A stretch of DNA of 64,000 nucleotides from Treponema sp. J25 (GTDB lineage: Bacteria > Spirochaetota > Spirochaetia > Treponematales > Breznakiellaceae), in contig NZ_PTQW01000012.1 of the NCBI RefSeq assembly GCF_004343725.1, positions 1-64,000 of the forward strand, written 5' to 3'. The notes beneath the pieces are model-generated. The model searched no databases. It was given only the letters and a program-made list of their open reading frames with translations, and had not been told where the DNA came from. Of the stretch, positions 33,407 through 43,550 are shown piece after piece (position 1 is the stretch's first letter; the number at the start of each line of letters is the position of its first letter). The position numbers were made by a program, and so were the translations under genes.

Positions 33407-33435
33407 TTGACCATCCGGGGCCAGCCTGCCATACT
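33407..33435 (+). promoter_or_regulatory. Promoter of the M29 aminopeptidase gene, apparently leaderless
   Basis: TTGACC (33407), a 17-nt spacer and CATACT (33430) stand six nt before the ATG at 33442, so the transcript should start at about the initiation codon. Confidence 0.55.
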
Positions 33436-33441
33436 GGGACT

Positions 33442-34596
33442 ATGAAACAGAATAAAACACACCTCCCCCATTTCAGGGAGCAGGAACCTATTCCTGAGGC
33501 GCTACAGAAAGCAGCCCAGATTGCAATCAGTGAAGCCCTTAAGGTTCAACAAGAAGAAAAGGTACTAATTGTAACCAATCCAGATCATGAGGTAAGTCTT
33601 ATTGCCCGGGCCCTGTATGACAGTGCCCTTGATGCGGGGGGACGGCCGGTCCTGATGTATCAACCGGTGAAGACCCAGCTCGATTTTGCGGAAGAACTGG
33701 TTCTAGCGGCCTTTCAGGCAAAGCCGGAGGTATTCATCTCTTTAAGCGCAGAGAAACTGGGTAAGGATCGACAGGGCATTGCCCACCCCTACGAACATGA
33801 AGGGATCCAGTTTGACCACATTTTTCACCTTCAGATGTATGGGGAAAAAACCTGTCGGGCCTTTTGGTCCCCCAGCACCACCCTCGAGTCCTTTATTCGG
33901 ACGGTGCCTATCGATTACTCCATACTGAGCCGGCGGTGCGCAAAAATAAAAGAGGTGCTGGATGCGGCGGTGGCTGTGCACATTACCGCCCCCGCAGGCA
34001 CCGACATTACCCTGGGACTTAAGGGCCGTCAAGCTCGCCTGGACGATGGAGATTTTTCCAGACCAGGAACGGGGGGTAATTTACCCGCCGGGGAGACCTT
34101 CATCAGCCCTGAAAACGACACCGCCCAGGGAGTTATCGTCTTTGATGGGTCCATAAGCCTCCATCAAGGGGACATCCTGATTCATAGCCCTATCCGCTGT
34201 CAGGTTGAACGGGGCTACATCACCTCTATAGAAGGAGGGGAAGAGGCGGCCCTGCTCCGGGAAACTATTCAACTAGCAGAATACAATGCCTACGAATACG
34301 AAAAGACGGGGAAACTTGCACCCGGCAATGGAGCTACCTATGCCAAGAATGCCCGCAACATCGGGGAGCTTGGGATAGGCTTAAATCCAGCGGCCCACAT
34401 CAGCGGGAACATGCTGGAAGATGAAAAGGCCTTCCATACCTGCCATTTTGCGATCGGCCATAATTATGATGAAGACGCCCCCGCCCTTATCCATCTCGAT
34501 GGTCTTGTTCGGGATCCGACGATTGTGGCAACCATGGCCGATGGGAAAACTGTTACCATCGAAATAAAGGGAGAACTCCAGAAGGAATTCTTATAA
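33442..34596 (+). CDS. M29-family metallo-aminopeptidase (aminopeptidase T type)
   Basis: 384 residues from the ATG at 33442 (MKQNKTHLPHFREQ). A longer frame upstream runs antisense through rsmE and is not used. N-terminal part: VLIVTNPDHEVSLIARALYDSALDAGG. The C-terminal metal-binding part has DITLGLKGRQA, NLPAGETFISPENDTAQG, NIGELGIGLNPAAHISGNMLEDEKAFHTCHFAIGHNY, with Glu/His residues at the usual metal positions. It removes N-terminal residues from peptides in the cytoplasm. No Shine-Dalgarno sequence precedes the start. Confidence 0.87.
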   Translation: MKQNKTHLPHFREQEPIPEALQKAAQIAISEALKVQQEEKVLIVTNPDHEVSLIARALYDSALDAGGRPVLMYQPVKTQLDFAEELVLAAFQAKPEVFISLSAEKLGKDRQGIAHPYEHEGIQFDHIFHLQMYGEKTCRAFWSPSTTLESFIRTVPIDYSILSRRCAKIKEVLDAAVAVHITAPAGTDITLGLKGRQARLDDGDFSRPGTGGNLPAGETFISPENDTAQGVIVFDGSISLHQGDILIHSPIRCQVERGYITSIEGGEEAALLRETIQLAEYNAYEYEKTGKLAPGNGATYAKNARNIGELGIGLNPAAHISGNMLEDEKAFHTCHFAIGHNYDEDAPALIHLDGLVRDPTIVATMADGKTVTIEIKGELQKEFL

Positions 34597-34707
34597 CAGC
34601 AGAGGGCGAACTCACCGTTGTAAAAAAGGGATCTCATTCATCAGGACTCCTTCAGTACGAGGGGTGTCCCTAAAAGGGCCCCTTACTCCTCGGGCCTTCT
34701 GCGAGCC

Positions 34708-34740
34708 AAGGGGGGCCTTCAAAGGGTCCCCTTATTTTTT
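34708..34740 (+). terminator. Terminator of the aminopeptidase gene, inside the kinase 3' end
   Basis: AAGGGG pairs with CCCCTT, with CCTT/AAGG inside, followed by ATTTTTT. It overlaps the last codons of the convergent histidine kinase gene (stop at 34719), so coding and terminator share the same bases. Hairpin-rich sequence also fills 34640-34700. Confidence 0.7.
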
Positions 34741-37700
34741 AAGCCTTCCCCTGTCTGAGCGGATGGCTCCTCGCCGTCTATTCCCGGACAGGGATTTGTC
34801 TCCGGATGGGAGGAGATGAGCGTTTCAAGGGACGCCGCAATTCGCTCAAGCAATGGACGATCCAGAATATCCAGCGCTTCCTGGAGCGCCTGCACCCATT
34901 CTTTAAAGGAGGGGGTCTTCCATTTTTCTGCCAGGGCCTGGGCCTGAATAATGAACCGTTGCCATTCATCCAGAACAAACACCCCCTTCATTCCCTGTAG
35001 AGGGTCCCATAAAAGGGAGCGTATTTCCTCAATAAAAAGGGAATAGGGGCCTTCTCCCAGTTCGCCCTTGAGTTTTCCCGCTTCCAGTTCCCAACTTTCT
35101 GACGATTGAGCAGAAAGGGAAAGGATCTCGGGCCAACCCTCTACAACATCTTCGCTCGATTTTACCAGGGGTATTAAAACGGTAAAACAGGATCCCGCCC
35201 CAGGGGTACTCTGGACAGAAATCGTTCCTCCCAGTTGCTCACAATAACGTTTCACGATGGTAAGCCCTAACCCTGTTCCCCTGCCACTCTGAGAAGAAGA
35301 AGGGTCCTGGTAAAAGGCTTCAAAGATATGGGGGAGATGTTCGGGGGCAATGCCTATGCCCGTATCTTCTACTATTATTTTTAATTGTTCCGCCTCTCGA
35401 CTCACCTGAACTTTAATAGAGCCCCGATTGGTAAATTTCACCGCATTTCCTAGCAAATTAATAAGAATATGCCGGAGCTTTTTAAAATCCGTCCATATCA
35501 GAGAAGGAACCGATGGTTCTACCATCACAAGACAGGAAACTCCCTTTGATTCCAGGGAAAGACTAAACATTTCTGTTACATCCTGGACCACCTTTTTTAT
35601 ATTCCCTTCGGTTATTTCCACCGTATCCTTACCTGCCTCAAGACGGGAAAGTTCCAGCGCATCGTTAATAAGGAGTAACAGTTGAATACTTGCCCGTTCT
35701 ATCGCGATGGCCGTAACGTGCTGGCTCGAATTTCTTAAGGCCTGCACCAAAATTCTTGCATATCCAATAATGGCATTAATAGGGGTTCGGATTTCGTGGC
35801 TTAAATTGGCAATAAATTCGCTTTTTACCGCATAGGCCTTTTCCGCCGATTCCTTTGCCTTTGTTAATTCTTCCTCGTACTGGATACGGGATTTAAGCTC
35901 TTCTTCTTGAAGTCGAATTCGCTGGAACTGGGCAGACCACCACCCCACTAAAAACAGGATTCCCAAAAAGGTTATCACATAAAATATATATGCGGCCGGA
36001 GTCTCCCAGAAATAAGGAGTCTTAATAATAGGGATAGAAAGAAGAGCCTTACTCCATTCTCCTCCACCAATAGAGGTCCGGACCTGAAACAGATAGCGTC
36101 CTCCCCGAAGGTTTGAGTACAGGGCAAAGCGCCGGTTCCCCGCATCTACCCAGTCAGGATCTATACCATCCAATCGATACTGATAGCGGATATCCACAGG
36201 GGTATTATACTGAAGGGTTGCAAATTCCAATTCAATGAGATTTTCCTCGGGGGAAAGAAGTATCTCTTCCAGGAAAGCAGAATCCTGGGAAATCCTATAG
36301 GGGGACCCCAAAACTTTTACATTCGTTAACCGAATAGGGAAGTTCCCCTTATCCCACCGATAGGAAAATTCGCGAATAACATTAAGCCCCCCGGGCCCTC
36401 CAAAAAAGAGGGTTCCCTCTTTGTTTTTAAAAGAGGCTGCGCTAAACTCCATATCCTGGAGTCCATCGAGCATTTCAAGATGAACAAGGAAGCCCGTATC
36501 CGGATGATACAGGTTAAGGCCATAGGCGGTAGCAAGCCAGAGGTATCCCTCTTTATCTTCTTGTATTGCCAGGACCGAGCTATCACTGAGTCCCTCTTTT
36601 TTAGAGATGGTCCGAAAGGTGCCGCTTTTTTCATCCAGAAGAGAAAGCCCCCCAAAGGCGGTCCCCACCCATATTCGCCCCCGGGAATCTTCCAGGATAC
36701 ACCGAACAGGGTCTGCGGGAAGCGACGTAGGATCCCGTGGATTATGGACATACCGGACAAAATCACCCTTTTCTGGATTAAGACGATTCAGGCCGCCGCC
36801 GGTTCCCACCCAGATACGACCCCGGGAATCTTCGTAAATCACATACACCAGATTGTTACTCAAACTTGCGGGATTCTCCGGGTCATGAACATACCGTTGT
36901 CGTTCTCCTGTCTTAAGGTTCCAGCGTTCTAAGCCTTCCCGAAAATACCCTACATACAGATATCCCCTGGGATCCGCATACAGGGCATACACCGTAGGAT
37001 CTTGAATCGGATTCGTTTGCCGATCCATCACGAAGTCCAGGCGCTCAATCTGCCCTGAGAGGGGATCGATACGGTTAAGGCCCTCATTCGTACCAATCCA
37101 CAGGGCCCCACTATAATCTTCCACAATGGCGTTAACCATATTATGGGTAATTCGGTGGCGTTCATCACTCCTGTCTGTATAATGAATAAATAGCTCTTTC
37201 CCCTTATCTCGCCGGGAAACCCCGCCATTCAAGGTACCAACCCACAGGGTACCCCGACGGTCTTCACAAATGGCGGAAACTGTACCCGCCGCAAGGGAGG
37301 CTCCATCTTTTGGGTTGTGTTGAAATATCTCAAGGGGGATTCGGCGGGGATCCGTTTTATTAAGACCACCCCCGTTCGTTCCTACCCACAGAAGCCCAGA
37401 GTTATCCCGATACAGGGAATACACTACAGGATGGGAAAGACTATACTTATTTTCTGGATCGGGGAGATAGGTTTGATATGTATGAGTTGCCTTATCAAAT
37501 ACATAAAGGCCCCCACCCCAACTTCCCACATATATTTTCTCCGGGTCTGAAACTTCCAAAACATAAATTTGATTATTTGGGAAAGGGTAGACTTCTACTT
37601 TTTCGTGTATGTAATCAAAGCGAAGAAGCCCCCCACCCCAGTTACCCAACCAGAGGGTTCCATTCTTATCAAATTGGATAACCATCACCGAGTCGGCGGG

Positions 37701-38390
37701 CAGGATAGCCGTTCCCTGCTGGGCCTTTCCTTTACGATACACCCGGCTACGGCCATCAGGGAAAATCCTCAAAAGCCCCCCATAGGTACCAACCCAGAGG
37801 CTGTGATCAGGGCCTTCCTGTATTGCCCGGATGGAAGGATGGGGAAGTTCTTCCCCGTAAGGCCGAAAAGAACCGGTAGTTTCTTCAAGAATCGCAAGGC
37901 CCCCAAGGGTTCCAACCCATAAACGTCCCAGAGAATCCCGGGTAATCGCCGTTACAATATCATGAGGGAGACTATCCTTTCGGGTGGCATCCCGTACATA
38001 GGAAGTAAACTTCCGGTTTTTAATATCAAAACGCGCAAGTCCTTTATAGGTGCCTATCCAGAGAATATCCTCTTTTTTATCAAGGTACATGGTCTGGATC
38101 TGATTATGAGGAAGAGAATTAAGCTCAAAGGGTTCGTTTTGAAACACCAAAAACTGATATCCATCATAGCGAGCAAGACCATTTTTCGTTCCAAACCATA
38201 AAAAGCCCCGAGAATCCTGGACAATACTCGAAATTCCTTCATGGGGAAGGCCCTGCTCACGACCAATCCGCTGAAAAAGTAAATCCCCTCCTTGCGCAGG
38301 GTATAGCACCTGAAAGAAGAAAAGTAATCCTATTAATCCAACATGCCTTTTTTTCGTCTTACCCTTTTGTATTTGTAGCCACTGGTTCAT
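34719..38390 (-). CDS. Sensor histidine kinase with Reg_prop propellers and Y_Y_Y domain
   Basis: 1,223 residues. A signal/anchor ([15 protein letters not shown]) leads to an outside sensor of two seven-bladed propellers (about 35-690), built of repeated [14 protein letters not shown]-type blades. A Y_Y_Y domain (about 690-787), one transmembrane helix (about 798-817), a coiled coil, and the kinase follow: phospho-acceptor His near 865 (SHEIRTPIN), [23 protein letters not shown]. About 130 C-terminal residues have no known domain; there is no receiver. The layout resembles the sugar-sensing hybrid kinases of Bacteroides without their receiver and DNA-binding parts. It overlaps the upstream response regulator gene by 32 nt. 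Confidence 0.9.
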   Translation of the reverse strand: MNQWLQIQKGKTKKRHVGLIGLLFFFQVLYPAQGGDLLFQRIGREQGLPHEGISSIVQDSRGFLWFGTKNGLARYDGYQFLVFQNEPFELNSLPHNQIQTMYLDKKEDILWIGTYKGLARFDIKNRKFTSYVRDATRKDSLPHDIVTAITRDSLGRLWVGTLGGLAILEETTGSFRPYGEELPHPSIRAIQEGPDHSLWVGTYGGLLRIFPDGRSRVYRKGKAQQGTAILPADSVMVIQFDKNGTLWLGNWGGGLLRFDYIHEKVEVYPFPNNQIYVLEVSDPEKIYVGSWGGGLYVFDKATHTYQTYLPDPENKYSLSHPVVYSLYRDNSGLLWVGTNGGGLNKTDPRRIPLEIFQHNPKDGASLAAGTVSAICEDRRGTLWVGTLNGGVSRRDKGKELFIHYTDRSDERHRITHNMVNAIVEDYSGALWIGTNEGLNRIDPLSGQIERLDFVMDRQTNPIQDPTVYALYADPRGYLYVGYFREGLERWNLKTGERQRYVHDPENPASLSNNLVYVIYEDSRGRIWVGTGGGLNRLNPEKGDFVRYVHNPRDPTSLPADPVRCILEDSRGRIWVGTAFGGLSLLDEKSGTFRTISKKEGLSDSSVLAIQEDKEGYLWLATAYGLNLYHPDTGFLVHLEMLDGLQDMEFSAASFKNKEGTLFFGGPGGLNVIREFSYRWDKGNFPIRLTNVKVLGSPYRISQDSAFLEEILLSPEENLIELEFATLQYNTPVDIRYQYRLDGIDPDWVDAGNRRFALYSNLRGGRYLFQVRTSIGGGEWSKALLSIPIIKTPYFWETPAAYIFYVITFLGILFLVGWWSAQFQRIRLQEEELKSRIQYEEELTKAKESAEKAYAVKSEFIANLSHEIRTPINAIIGYARILVQALRNSSQHVTAIAIERASIQLLLLINDALELSRLEAGKDTVEITEGNIKKVVQDVTEMFSLSLESKGVSCLVMVEPSVPSLIWTDFKKLRHILINLLGNAVKFTNRGSIKVQVSREAEQLKIIVEDTGIGIAPEHLPHIFEAFYQDPSSSQSGRGTGLGLTIVKRYCEQLGGTISVQSTPGAGSCFTVLIPLVKSSEDVVEGWPEILSLSAQSSESWELEAGKLKGELGEGPYSLFIEEIRSLLWDPLQGMKGVFVLDEWQRFIIQAQALAEKWKTPSFKEWVQALQEALDILDRPLLERIAASLETLISSHPETNPCPGIDGEEPSAQTGEGLKNKGTL

Positions 38391-39006
38391 CGGTCAACAC
38401 GTCCTGGGGGAAGAATTTAGCGGCACATTCCGGACAAAGACTATGAGAAAACATAACCCCCGTATGTTCAGAAATATATTTTTCCACCTGGGTCCAGTAT
38501 CCCGCATCATCCCGAATTTTCTTACAATGGGAGCAAATAGGAATTATCCCCTCCAACTTACGGATACGGGCAATAGCAGCCTGTAGCTCCCGATTAAGGA
38601 GACGTTCTTTTTCGATTGCCTGCCGCAATCGTATATGGGTCCGGACCCGGGCACGGACCTCATTATTATCAAAGGGTTTAGTGATATAGTCTACTCCTCC
38701 CGACTGAAATCCTCGAAGAATATCCTCCTGTTCAGAACGGGCGGTAATAAACAGAATAGGGATATCCTGCCATTCTTCCCGTTCCAGGATTCTTCGGGCG
38801 GCCTCAAAACCATCCCCATCGGGGAGCATCACATCTAACAAAATAAGGGTAGGGATACGCTTTTCCAGGTGCATAAAAAGCTCTTCTACCGATGCGGCAA
38901 TTCCAAAAGAATAGGGCTCTTCTTTTAATGCATGATGGATAAGGCGCACATTGTCTACAACATCATCGACAATCAAGACGTGGGGCCGTTTACTCTCGTC
39001 AACCAT
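38359..39006 (-). CDS. Response regulator with C-terminal CxxC/CPxC zinc-ribbon-like module
   Basis: 215 residues: receiver domain (about 8-125, IVDDVVDN, phospho-Asp in [13 protein letters not shown] near 57, Lys in ITKPFD), a coiled linker ([19 protein letters not shown]), then [14 protein letters not shown]...[12 protein letters not shown]. The four Cys suggest metal binding. No DNA-binding or enzyme domain is visible, so it may act by protein contact. It is co-transcribed with and translated just before the Reg_prop kinase. A paralogue lies at 62152-62904. Confidence 0.88.
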   Translation of the reverse strand: MVDESKRPHVLIVDDVVDNVRLIHHALKEEPYSFGIAASVEELFMHLEKRIPTLILLDVMLPDGDGFEAARRILEREEWQDIPILFITARSEQEDILRGFQSGGVDYITKPFDNNEVRARVRTHIRLRQAIEKERLLNRELQAAIARIRKLEGIIPICSHCKKIRDDAGYWTQVEKYISEHTGVMFSHSLCPECAAKFFPQDVLTDEPVATNTKG

Positions 39007-39013
39007 ACCTTAT

Positions 39014-39041
39014 ACTATATGATACTTCCTCTAAAAAACAA
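39014..39041 (-). promoter_or_regulatory. Promoter of the response regulator/kinase pair
   Basis: On the minus strand TTGTTT, a 16-nt spacer and TATAGT stand seven nt before the ATG at 39006. The leader would be close to zero length, although AAGG sits directly before the ATG. Confidence 0.45.
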
Positions 39042-39099
39042 GACTTATTAGAGATTTTAGAAATTTTTGAGATATTTGAAAACGGCCTTTCTTCGTTTT

Positions 39100-39124
39100 T
39101 GTGCCAGGGGCCACCCCTGGCACA
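39100..39124. terminator. Strong 11-bp hairpin after the acyl-CoA synthetase gene
   Basis: TGTGCCAGGGG and its complement flank CCA, ten nt past the stop at 39134. The T-run lies on the opposite side for the gene's own direction, so on the minus strand it works as a stabilising or Rho-linked 3' hairpin. Confidence 0.45.
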
Positions 39125-39133
39125 ATCTGGTAA

Positions 39134-41056
39134 TCAGGACTCAAACATGGCAGCTATTTCTTTTGCATAGAGCTCTACTACCTTATGACGCATCAGTTCC
39201 TGTTTATGGGATAGTTCTCGCCCTACCTCAAAGGGTTTGGGAAGCAAAGTGAACTTAAACACCCGCTCAAAGGGTTTAAACCCATTCCGGGGGCTTACCA
39301 GGTCTGCCACATCGTTAGCCACAAGTTCGTATATTTCTGGCTGTTGTAAGAGGGTTTCGTAATCCACAATGGGAATATTGTTTTCCTGCGCAAAAGCCAT
39401 GATGGCATCCTGTTTGGGAACAATGAGGGCCGCCAGATACCTTTGGTCCTGCCCAACCACCATACACTGGGCAATCCATTGGCTTTCCCGCAGTTTTTCT
39501 TCTATGGGGGCGGGTTCTACGTTTTCTCCTCCCCGGAGAACGATGGTGTCCTTTGCCCGACCGGTTATCTTAATTTCGTTATCGTAGGTCAGCATCCCCA
39601 GGTCACCCGTATTAAGCCACCCATCAGGGGAAAGCACCTTTGCGGTGGCCTCGGGTTTCTTATAGTAGCCCTTCATAACCTGACCACCCCGCACCATGAT
39701 AAGCCCCTTGTGTCCCGGGGGAAGGCTACGTCCTTCTTCATCTACAACTTTTACTTCCGTATCCAGAATGATCTGCCCCACACAGCCAGGACGGGGTTTG
39801 CTGGACCGCCGAACTGCCACCACCGGGGCCGTTTCTGTAAGTCCATATCCTTCAAGCAGGAGAATCCCCACGGCGCTAAAGAAACTATCTACCTGGGCCG
39901 GAAGGGCGCCACCTCCTGAAATACCCGCCTGGAAACGCCCTCCCAACTTGGCCTTTATCTTGTTAAAAACTAAGACATTCCCCAGCGCTTTAAAAGGAGT
40001 TAAAAGGAGCCAGGGGATAACACCGATAAGAGTGTCTAAGGCTCTAATCCTTCCATGGAAATTAGGGAGTAATCCAAAGGTAAGGTTCCGCATATAGGCG
40101 TGGGCAGTGCCCACAGCCACAAAGAAATCAAAGAGATGCTTTTTAATACCCCCTTGCTGCTTAATATTCCGATAGATACCGTCCCGCACCGATTCCCAGA
40201 TTCGAGGGACACTAGCCATCCAGTGGGGGCGTACCGCTTGAAAATCGGCCAGCATGATGGAGCCCACCGGTTTTGAGTAGGCAATGGCCGTATTAAAACA
40301 GGGGGCCACGTACTGCATGATCCGTTCAAAGCTGTGCCACACCGGTAACACCGATAGCCACACCTGCCCAGGTCTAAGATCCACAATGAGCGGAAGGCTT
40401 GGTAATTGATGGAGGAAATTGCCATGACTTAGCATGACCCCCTTAGGTTCTCCTGTCGTACCAGAGGTATAAATAATCGTCGCCAGGTCGTCCCGCTGGC
40501 CCTTTTCCATTTCCGCTTCTATCTCACCGGGTTTATTTTTACGTCGCTCTTTTCCTATAGAACGAATTTCACTGTAATGATATAACCGAACACCCTTTGT
40601 TTTGGCGGCCTGGATCGTTTCTTCTGAAACTCGATCATAGGTGATAAGAATGGTGAGGAGCGGAATTCCCTCCTTTTTCACCAGGATCTTTTCCACCTGT
40701 TTTTGATTTTCCGCAAAACTCACCTTACAATCGGAAAAACTCAGGATATAGGCAATTTCAGCGTCTGTGGAATCGCAGCCCCGGGGTACGTCGGCCGCAC
40801 CAAGAGAAAGAATGGCAAAATCGGTAACAAGCCATTCCTGCCGGTTATCCGAAATGAGTCCTACATGATCCCCCCGTTGAACCCCTATTTCGAGGAGGCC
40901 ACTGGCAATCTCACAGACCTCTTCATACATCTCCGCATAGGTTTTAGGTTGAAACACCCCCTTTTCATCTTTAGCATACTGGGCAACAATCTGGGGCATC
41001 TTTTCTGCCCGAGCTTTAAACATGAGGGGCAGGGTTCGCTCTAACTGAAGGCTCAT
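39134..41056 (-). CDS. Long-chain acyl-CoA synthetase (AMP-forming)
   Basis: 640 residues of the ANL superfamily, activating fatty acids to acyl-CoA with ATP. Motifs in order: ATP loop IIYTSGTTGEPKGVMLSHGN, GLTETAPVV, WLNTGDLG with KITGRAKDTIVLRGGENVEP, which is the adenylation hinge. Length and the late insert FGLLPNFHGRIRALDTL fit the long-chain FadD15/FAA-like group. Spirochaetes often import host or environmental fatty acids. A ribosome site (AAGGAG) is present, and a promoter candidate lies at 41152-41179. Confidence 0.9.
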   Translation of the reverse strand: MSLQLERTLPLMFKARAEKMPQIVAQYAKDEKGVFQPKTYAEMYEEVCEIASGLLEIGVQRGDHVGLISDNRQEWLVTDFAILSLGAADVPRGCDSTDAEIAYILSFSDCKVSFAENQKQVEKILVKKEGIPLLTILITYDRVSEETIQAAKTKGVRLYHYSEIRSIGKERRKNKPGEIEAEMEKGQRDDLATIIYTSGTTGEPKGVMLSHGNFLHQLPSLPLIVDLRPGQVWLSVLPVWHSFERIMQYVAPCFNTAIAYSKPVGSIMLADFQAVRPHWMASVPRIWESVRDGIYRNIKQQGGIKKHLFDFFVAVGTAHAYMRNLTFGLLPNFHGRIRALDTLIGVIPWLLLTPFKALGNVLVFNKIKAKLGGRFQAGISGGGALPAQVDSFFSAVGILLLEGYGLTETAPVVAVRRSSKPRPGCVGQIILDTEVKVVDEEGRSLPPGHKGLIMVRGGQVMKGYYKKPEATAKVLSPDGWLNTGDLGMLTYDNEIKITGRAKDTIVLRGGENVEPAPIEEKLRESQWIAQCMVVGQDQRYLAALIVPKQDAIMAFAQENNIPIVDYETLLQQPEIYELVANDVADLVSPRNGFKPFERVFKFTLLPKPFEVGRELSHKQELMRHKVVELYAKEIAAMFES

Positions 41057-41151
41057 ACGAGGCTCCTTAAAAGAAAAGTTCTATGGAGTGAGCCCAAAGA
41101 TACGGGATGCAGCACACTCAGTTTTCAGGGCTTACCACCATATTTCAGTTA

Positions 41152-41179
41152 AATGTAACATATATTGTGAATTTGTCAA
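41152..41179 (-). promoter_or_regulatory. Promoter candidate of the acyl-CoA synthetase gene
   Basis: On the minus strand TTGACA (41179-41174), a 16-nt spacer and TACATT (41157-41152) lie about 95 nt upstream of the start. Nothing else is evident between here and the small-RNA terminator at 41290. Confidence 0.5.
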
Positions 41180-41289
41180 TCTTGAATGGTGCGGATTAAG
41201 CTATAAATTTTACTGCTATAGTCAAAATTTGCCCCTTCTGTTTTTCCAGTTCATCACATGAAAAAGGGCTCGCTAAGGGGATCATCGCA

Positions 41290-41444
41290 AAAAACAAAAA
41301 AAGCCTTCCGGGAAAAGGAGGTGAGAAAACCCGGAAGGCCACGCCTGGCTGCGCCATGGACGATCGAATATGGTGCGGGGATTCGATCGGTCGCTAGAAG
41401 CGACTAGATGTACAACCTGGTGCCATCACGCATCGCCAGGAACT
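41290..41444 (-). ncRNA. Candidate small RNA with an anti-Shine-Dalgarno terminator loop
   Basis: About 150 nt with its own promoter (41451-41479) and its own terminator. The terminator stem is a perfect 10 bp (GCCTTCCGGG/CCCGGAAGGC) followed by TTTTTTTGTTTTTT. Its 17-nt loop contains CTCACCTCCTTTT, which copies the 16S rRNA anti-SD core. Other stems are GCCAG/CTGGC at the 5' end, GTCGC/GCGAC, a 9-bp CGATCGAAT/ATTCGATCG stem, and CCATG/CGTGG. No open frame or known family fits. It occupies most of the 454-nt gap between oppF and the acyl-CoA synthetase gene. Confidence 0.65.
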
Positions 41445-41450
41445 GGCTAT

Positions 41451-41479
41451 AAGATAGCAACTTTTAGGAAAAAGGTCAA
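41451..41479 (-). promoter_or_regulatory. Promoter of the candidate small RNA
   Basis: TTGACC (41479-41474), a 17-nt spacer and TATCTT (41456-41451) on the minus strand. The predicted start is near 41444, 67 nt beyond the oppF stop, so the RNA need not depend on opp transcription. Confidence 0.6.
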
Positions 41480-41510
41480 GCACATAAAACAGAAAAATTT
41501 TCAACGTTTT

Positions 41511-42548
41511 TCATTTTTTTGTTATATTATGCTCATCTTTTCTTACAACCGCATCATGATACAAGAAACAGGCCACCTGGTGGTGTTCGTCTACGGATAC
41601 TAACTGGGGAATAGCATTCCGGCACTTTTCCATGCGACGGGGACAGCGATCATAAAAATAACACCCAAACCGTTCTTTATCCGGAGAAGGCACATCCCCT
41701 GATAACAGAATTCGCTTTCGTTTTCGTTCCACCTGCGGGTCTGGCACAGGAGCCGCTGAAAGGAGAGCCTGAGTATAAGGATGAAGGGGTTTTTCAAAAA
41801 GGGCCCTGCTATCCGCAAGTTCTACAATTACCCCCAGATACATTACCGCAATCCGGTGAGAAATATAGCGAACCACCGCGAGGTCATGGGCAATAAAAAG
41901 ATAGGTAAGTCCCAATTCTTGCTGGAGATCTTTAAACAGGTTGAGAATTTGGGCCTGAATCGACACATCCAGAGCAGAAACCGGTTCGTCCGCGAGAATA
42001 AGATCCGGATTCAGGGCCAACGCCCGGGCAATCCCTATCCGCTGCCGTTGTCCACCAGAAAACTCATGGGGATAGCGATTCCTGAAGAAACGAGAAAGTC
42101 CCACCTTCTCCATAAGGAATTCCACCCGTTCAACCATTTCCTGCTTTGTCATGGAAATAAGGCCCCGATTCTGATAAATCCTCAGGGGCTCCATGATAAT
42201 CTCCCCGCTGGTCATGCGGGGATTCAACGATGCATAGGGGTCCTGAAAAACCATCTGCATATTCTTGCGGGCCTTAAGAAGCCCCTTGGCAGAAAGTTTT
42301 GTGAGATCCTGGCCATGAAAGATTACCTGTCCCGCCGTAGGACGATACAGCTGGGCCACCGCTCGGGCTGTTGTGGACTTCCCACACCCCGATTCACCTA
42401 CCAGGCCAAGGGTCTCCCCTTTTTTTACTGAAAAACTAATTCCATCCACCGCCCGGATAAACCCCTTATGAGAACTAAAGGGCCCCCCTCCGGTTGGAAA
42501 GTGGAGCTTTAAGTCCCGTACTTCTAGTATGGTTGTACCGTGATTCAT
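41511..42548 (-). CDS. oppF: Oligopeptide ABC importer ATPase, OppF type
   Basis: 345 residues: Walker A GESGCGKSTT, VFQDPYASLNPR, LSGGQRQR-equivalent EFSGGQRQRIGIARA, Walker B LILADEPVSALD, THD replaced by AHD (LFIAHDLAVV). The Cys-rich tail FGCYFYDRCPRRMEKCRNAIPQ is present. Last gene of oppABCDF, overlapping oppD by 4 nt. Substrate class is peptides or other oligomers; the binding protein here is broken. Confidence 0.93.
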   Translation of the reverse strand: MNHGTTILEVRDLKLHFPTGGGPFSSHKGFIRAVDGISFSVKKGETLGLVGESGCGKSTTARAVAQLYRPTAGQVIFHGQDLTKLSAKGLLKARKNMQMVFQDPYASLNPRMTSGEIIMEPLRIYQNRGLISMTKQEMVERVEFLMEKVGLSRFFRNRYPHEFSGGQRQRIGIARALALNPDLILADEPVSALDVSIQAQILNLFKDLQQELGLTYLFIAHDLAVVRYISHRIAVMYLGVIVELADSRALFEKPLHPYTQALLSAAPVPDPQVERKRKRILLSGDVPSPDKERFGCYFYDRCPRRMEKCRNAIPQLVSVDEHHQVACFLYHDAVVRKDEHNITKK

Positions 42549-43531
42549 GCTCGATTCTCCTCATATAGCCAGCACGACGCCGTATGCTCTGTTCCTACTG
42601 AGACAGCCGGTGGATATTTTACCTTGCATTGTTCCATTGCAAACTCACACCGGGGATAGAAGGGGCAACATTCCGGCAAGTCTATGACGTTAGGGGGTTG
42701 TCCCTGAATAGATTGGAGTCGTTCATGAGCCACCGTATCAAGCCGTGGGACCGAGCGAATCAGGCCTTGGGTATACGGGTGTTTAGGATTAGCAAAAATC
42801 TCATCCACCGGGCCCTGTTCCACAATACGCCCTGCGTACATAACACATACGGTATCGCAAAGACCTGCCACCACGCCCAACGAATGGGTAATCATGATAA
42901 CCGCCGTTCCTAAACGGCTCGTTAACTCCCGAATTAAGTCGAGGATTTGGGCCTGGATAGTCACATCCAGGGCGCTGGTAGGCTCATCGGCGATAAGAAT
43001 ATCGGGATTACAGGAAAGAGCCATGGCTATCATTACCCGCTGCCGCATCCCTCCCGAAAACTGGTGGGGATAGTTATCAATCCGTTTTTCTGGCGAAGGG
43101 ATCCCCGCAAGCTTCAACATCTCGATAGCCTTATCCAGGGCATCTTTTTTTGAGAGCCCCTGGTGCAACCGTAAGGTTTCTACCATCTGGGTAGAAATTT
43201 TTAAGAAGGGATTTAAGCTTGTCATGGGGTCCTGGAAAATCATAGAAATCTTATTGCCCCGGATTTTTCGAATTTCCCGGGGACTCATTTTCAAGAGATC
43301 CTGCCCCCGATACAAAACCTCTCCCCCCATAATTTTCCCCGGGGGGAAGGGCACCAAATTCATGATAGAAAGATTGGTCACGCTTTTGCCCGAACCAGAC
43401 TCTCCCACCAAACCAATAGTTTCTCCCTGCCGCAGATTAAAAGAAACCCCATCAACGGCCTTTACTATACCTTCATCCACATAAAAATAGGTTTTTAAGT
43501 CCTTTACCTGTAGTATTACTTCATCGGTCAT
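42545..43531 (-). CDS. oppD: Oligopeptide ABC importer ATPase, OppD type
   Basis: Start set at 43531 (MTDEVILQVKDL) with GGAG upstream; a longer frame to 43600 overlaps oppC more and lacks support. 328 residues with GESGSGKSVT, IFQDPMTSLNP, FSGGMRQR, ILIADEPTSALD and the Cys-rich tail CPFYPRCEFAMEQCKVKYP. Works with OppF to energise the OppBC channel. Confidence 0.93.
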   Translation of the reverse strand: MTDEVILQVKDLKTYFYVDEGIVKAVDGVSFNLRQGETIGLVGESGSGKSVTNLSIMNLVPFPPGKIMGGEVLYRGQDLLKMSPREIRKIRGNKISMIFQDPMTSLNPFLKISTQMVETLRLHQGLSKKDALDKAIEMLKLAGIPSPEKRIDNYPHQFSGGMRQRVMIAMALSCNPDILIADEPTSALDVTIQAQILDLIRELTSRLGTAVIMITHSLGVVAGLCDTVCVMYAGRIVEQGPVDEIFANPKHPYTQGLIRSVPRLDTVAHERLQSIQGQPPNVIDLPECCPFYPRCEFAMEQCKVKYPPAVSVGTEHTASCWLYEENRA

Positions 43532-43550
43532 CGTATGTCTCCATCGAACT

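Noticed and set aside
33121-33441. N-terminal extension of the M29 aminopeptidase antisense to rsmE
   Set aside because: It runs through the opposite strand of rsmE and lies upstream of the promoter; the ATG at 33442 fits the family start.
41281-41460. Cobalamin riboswitch in the oppF/acyl-CoA synthetase gap
   Set aside because: A few segments looked suggestive on the plus strand, but no B12 box arrangement or matching downstream gene is present; the minus strand fits a self-contained small RNA better.
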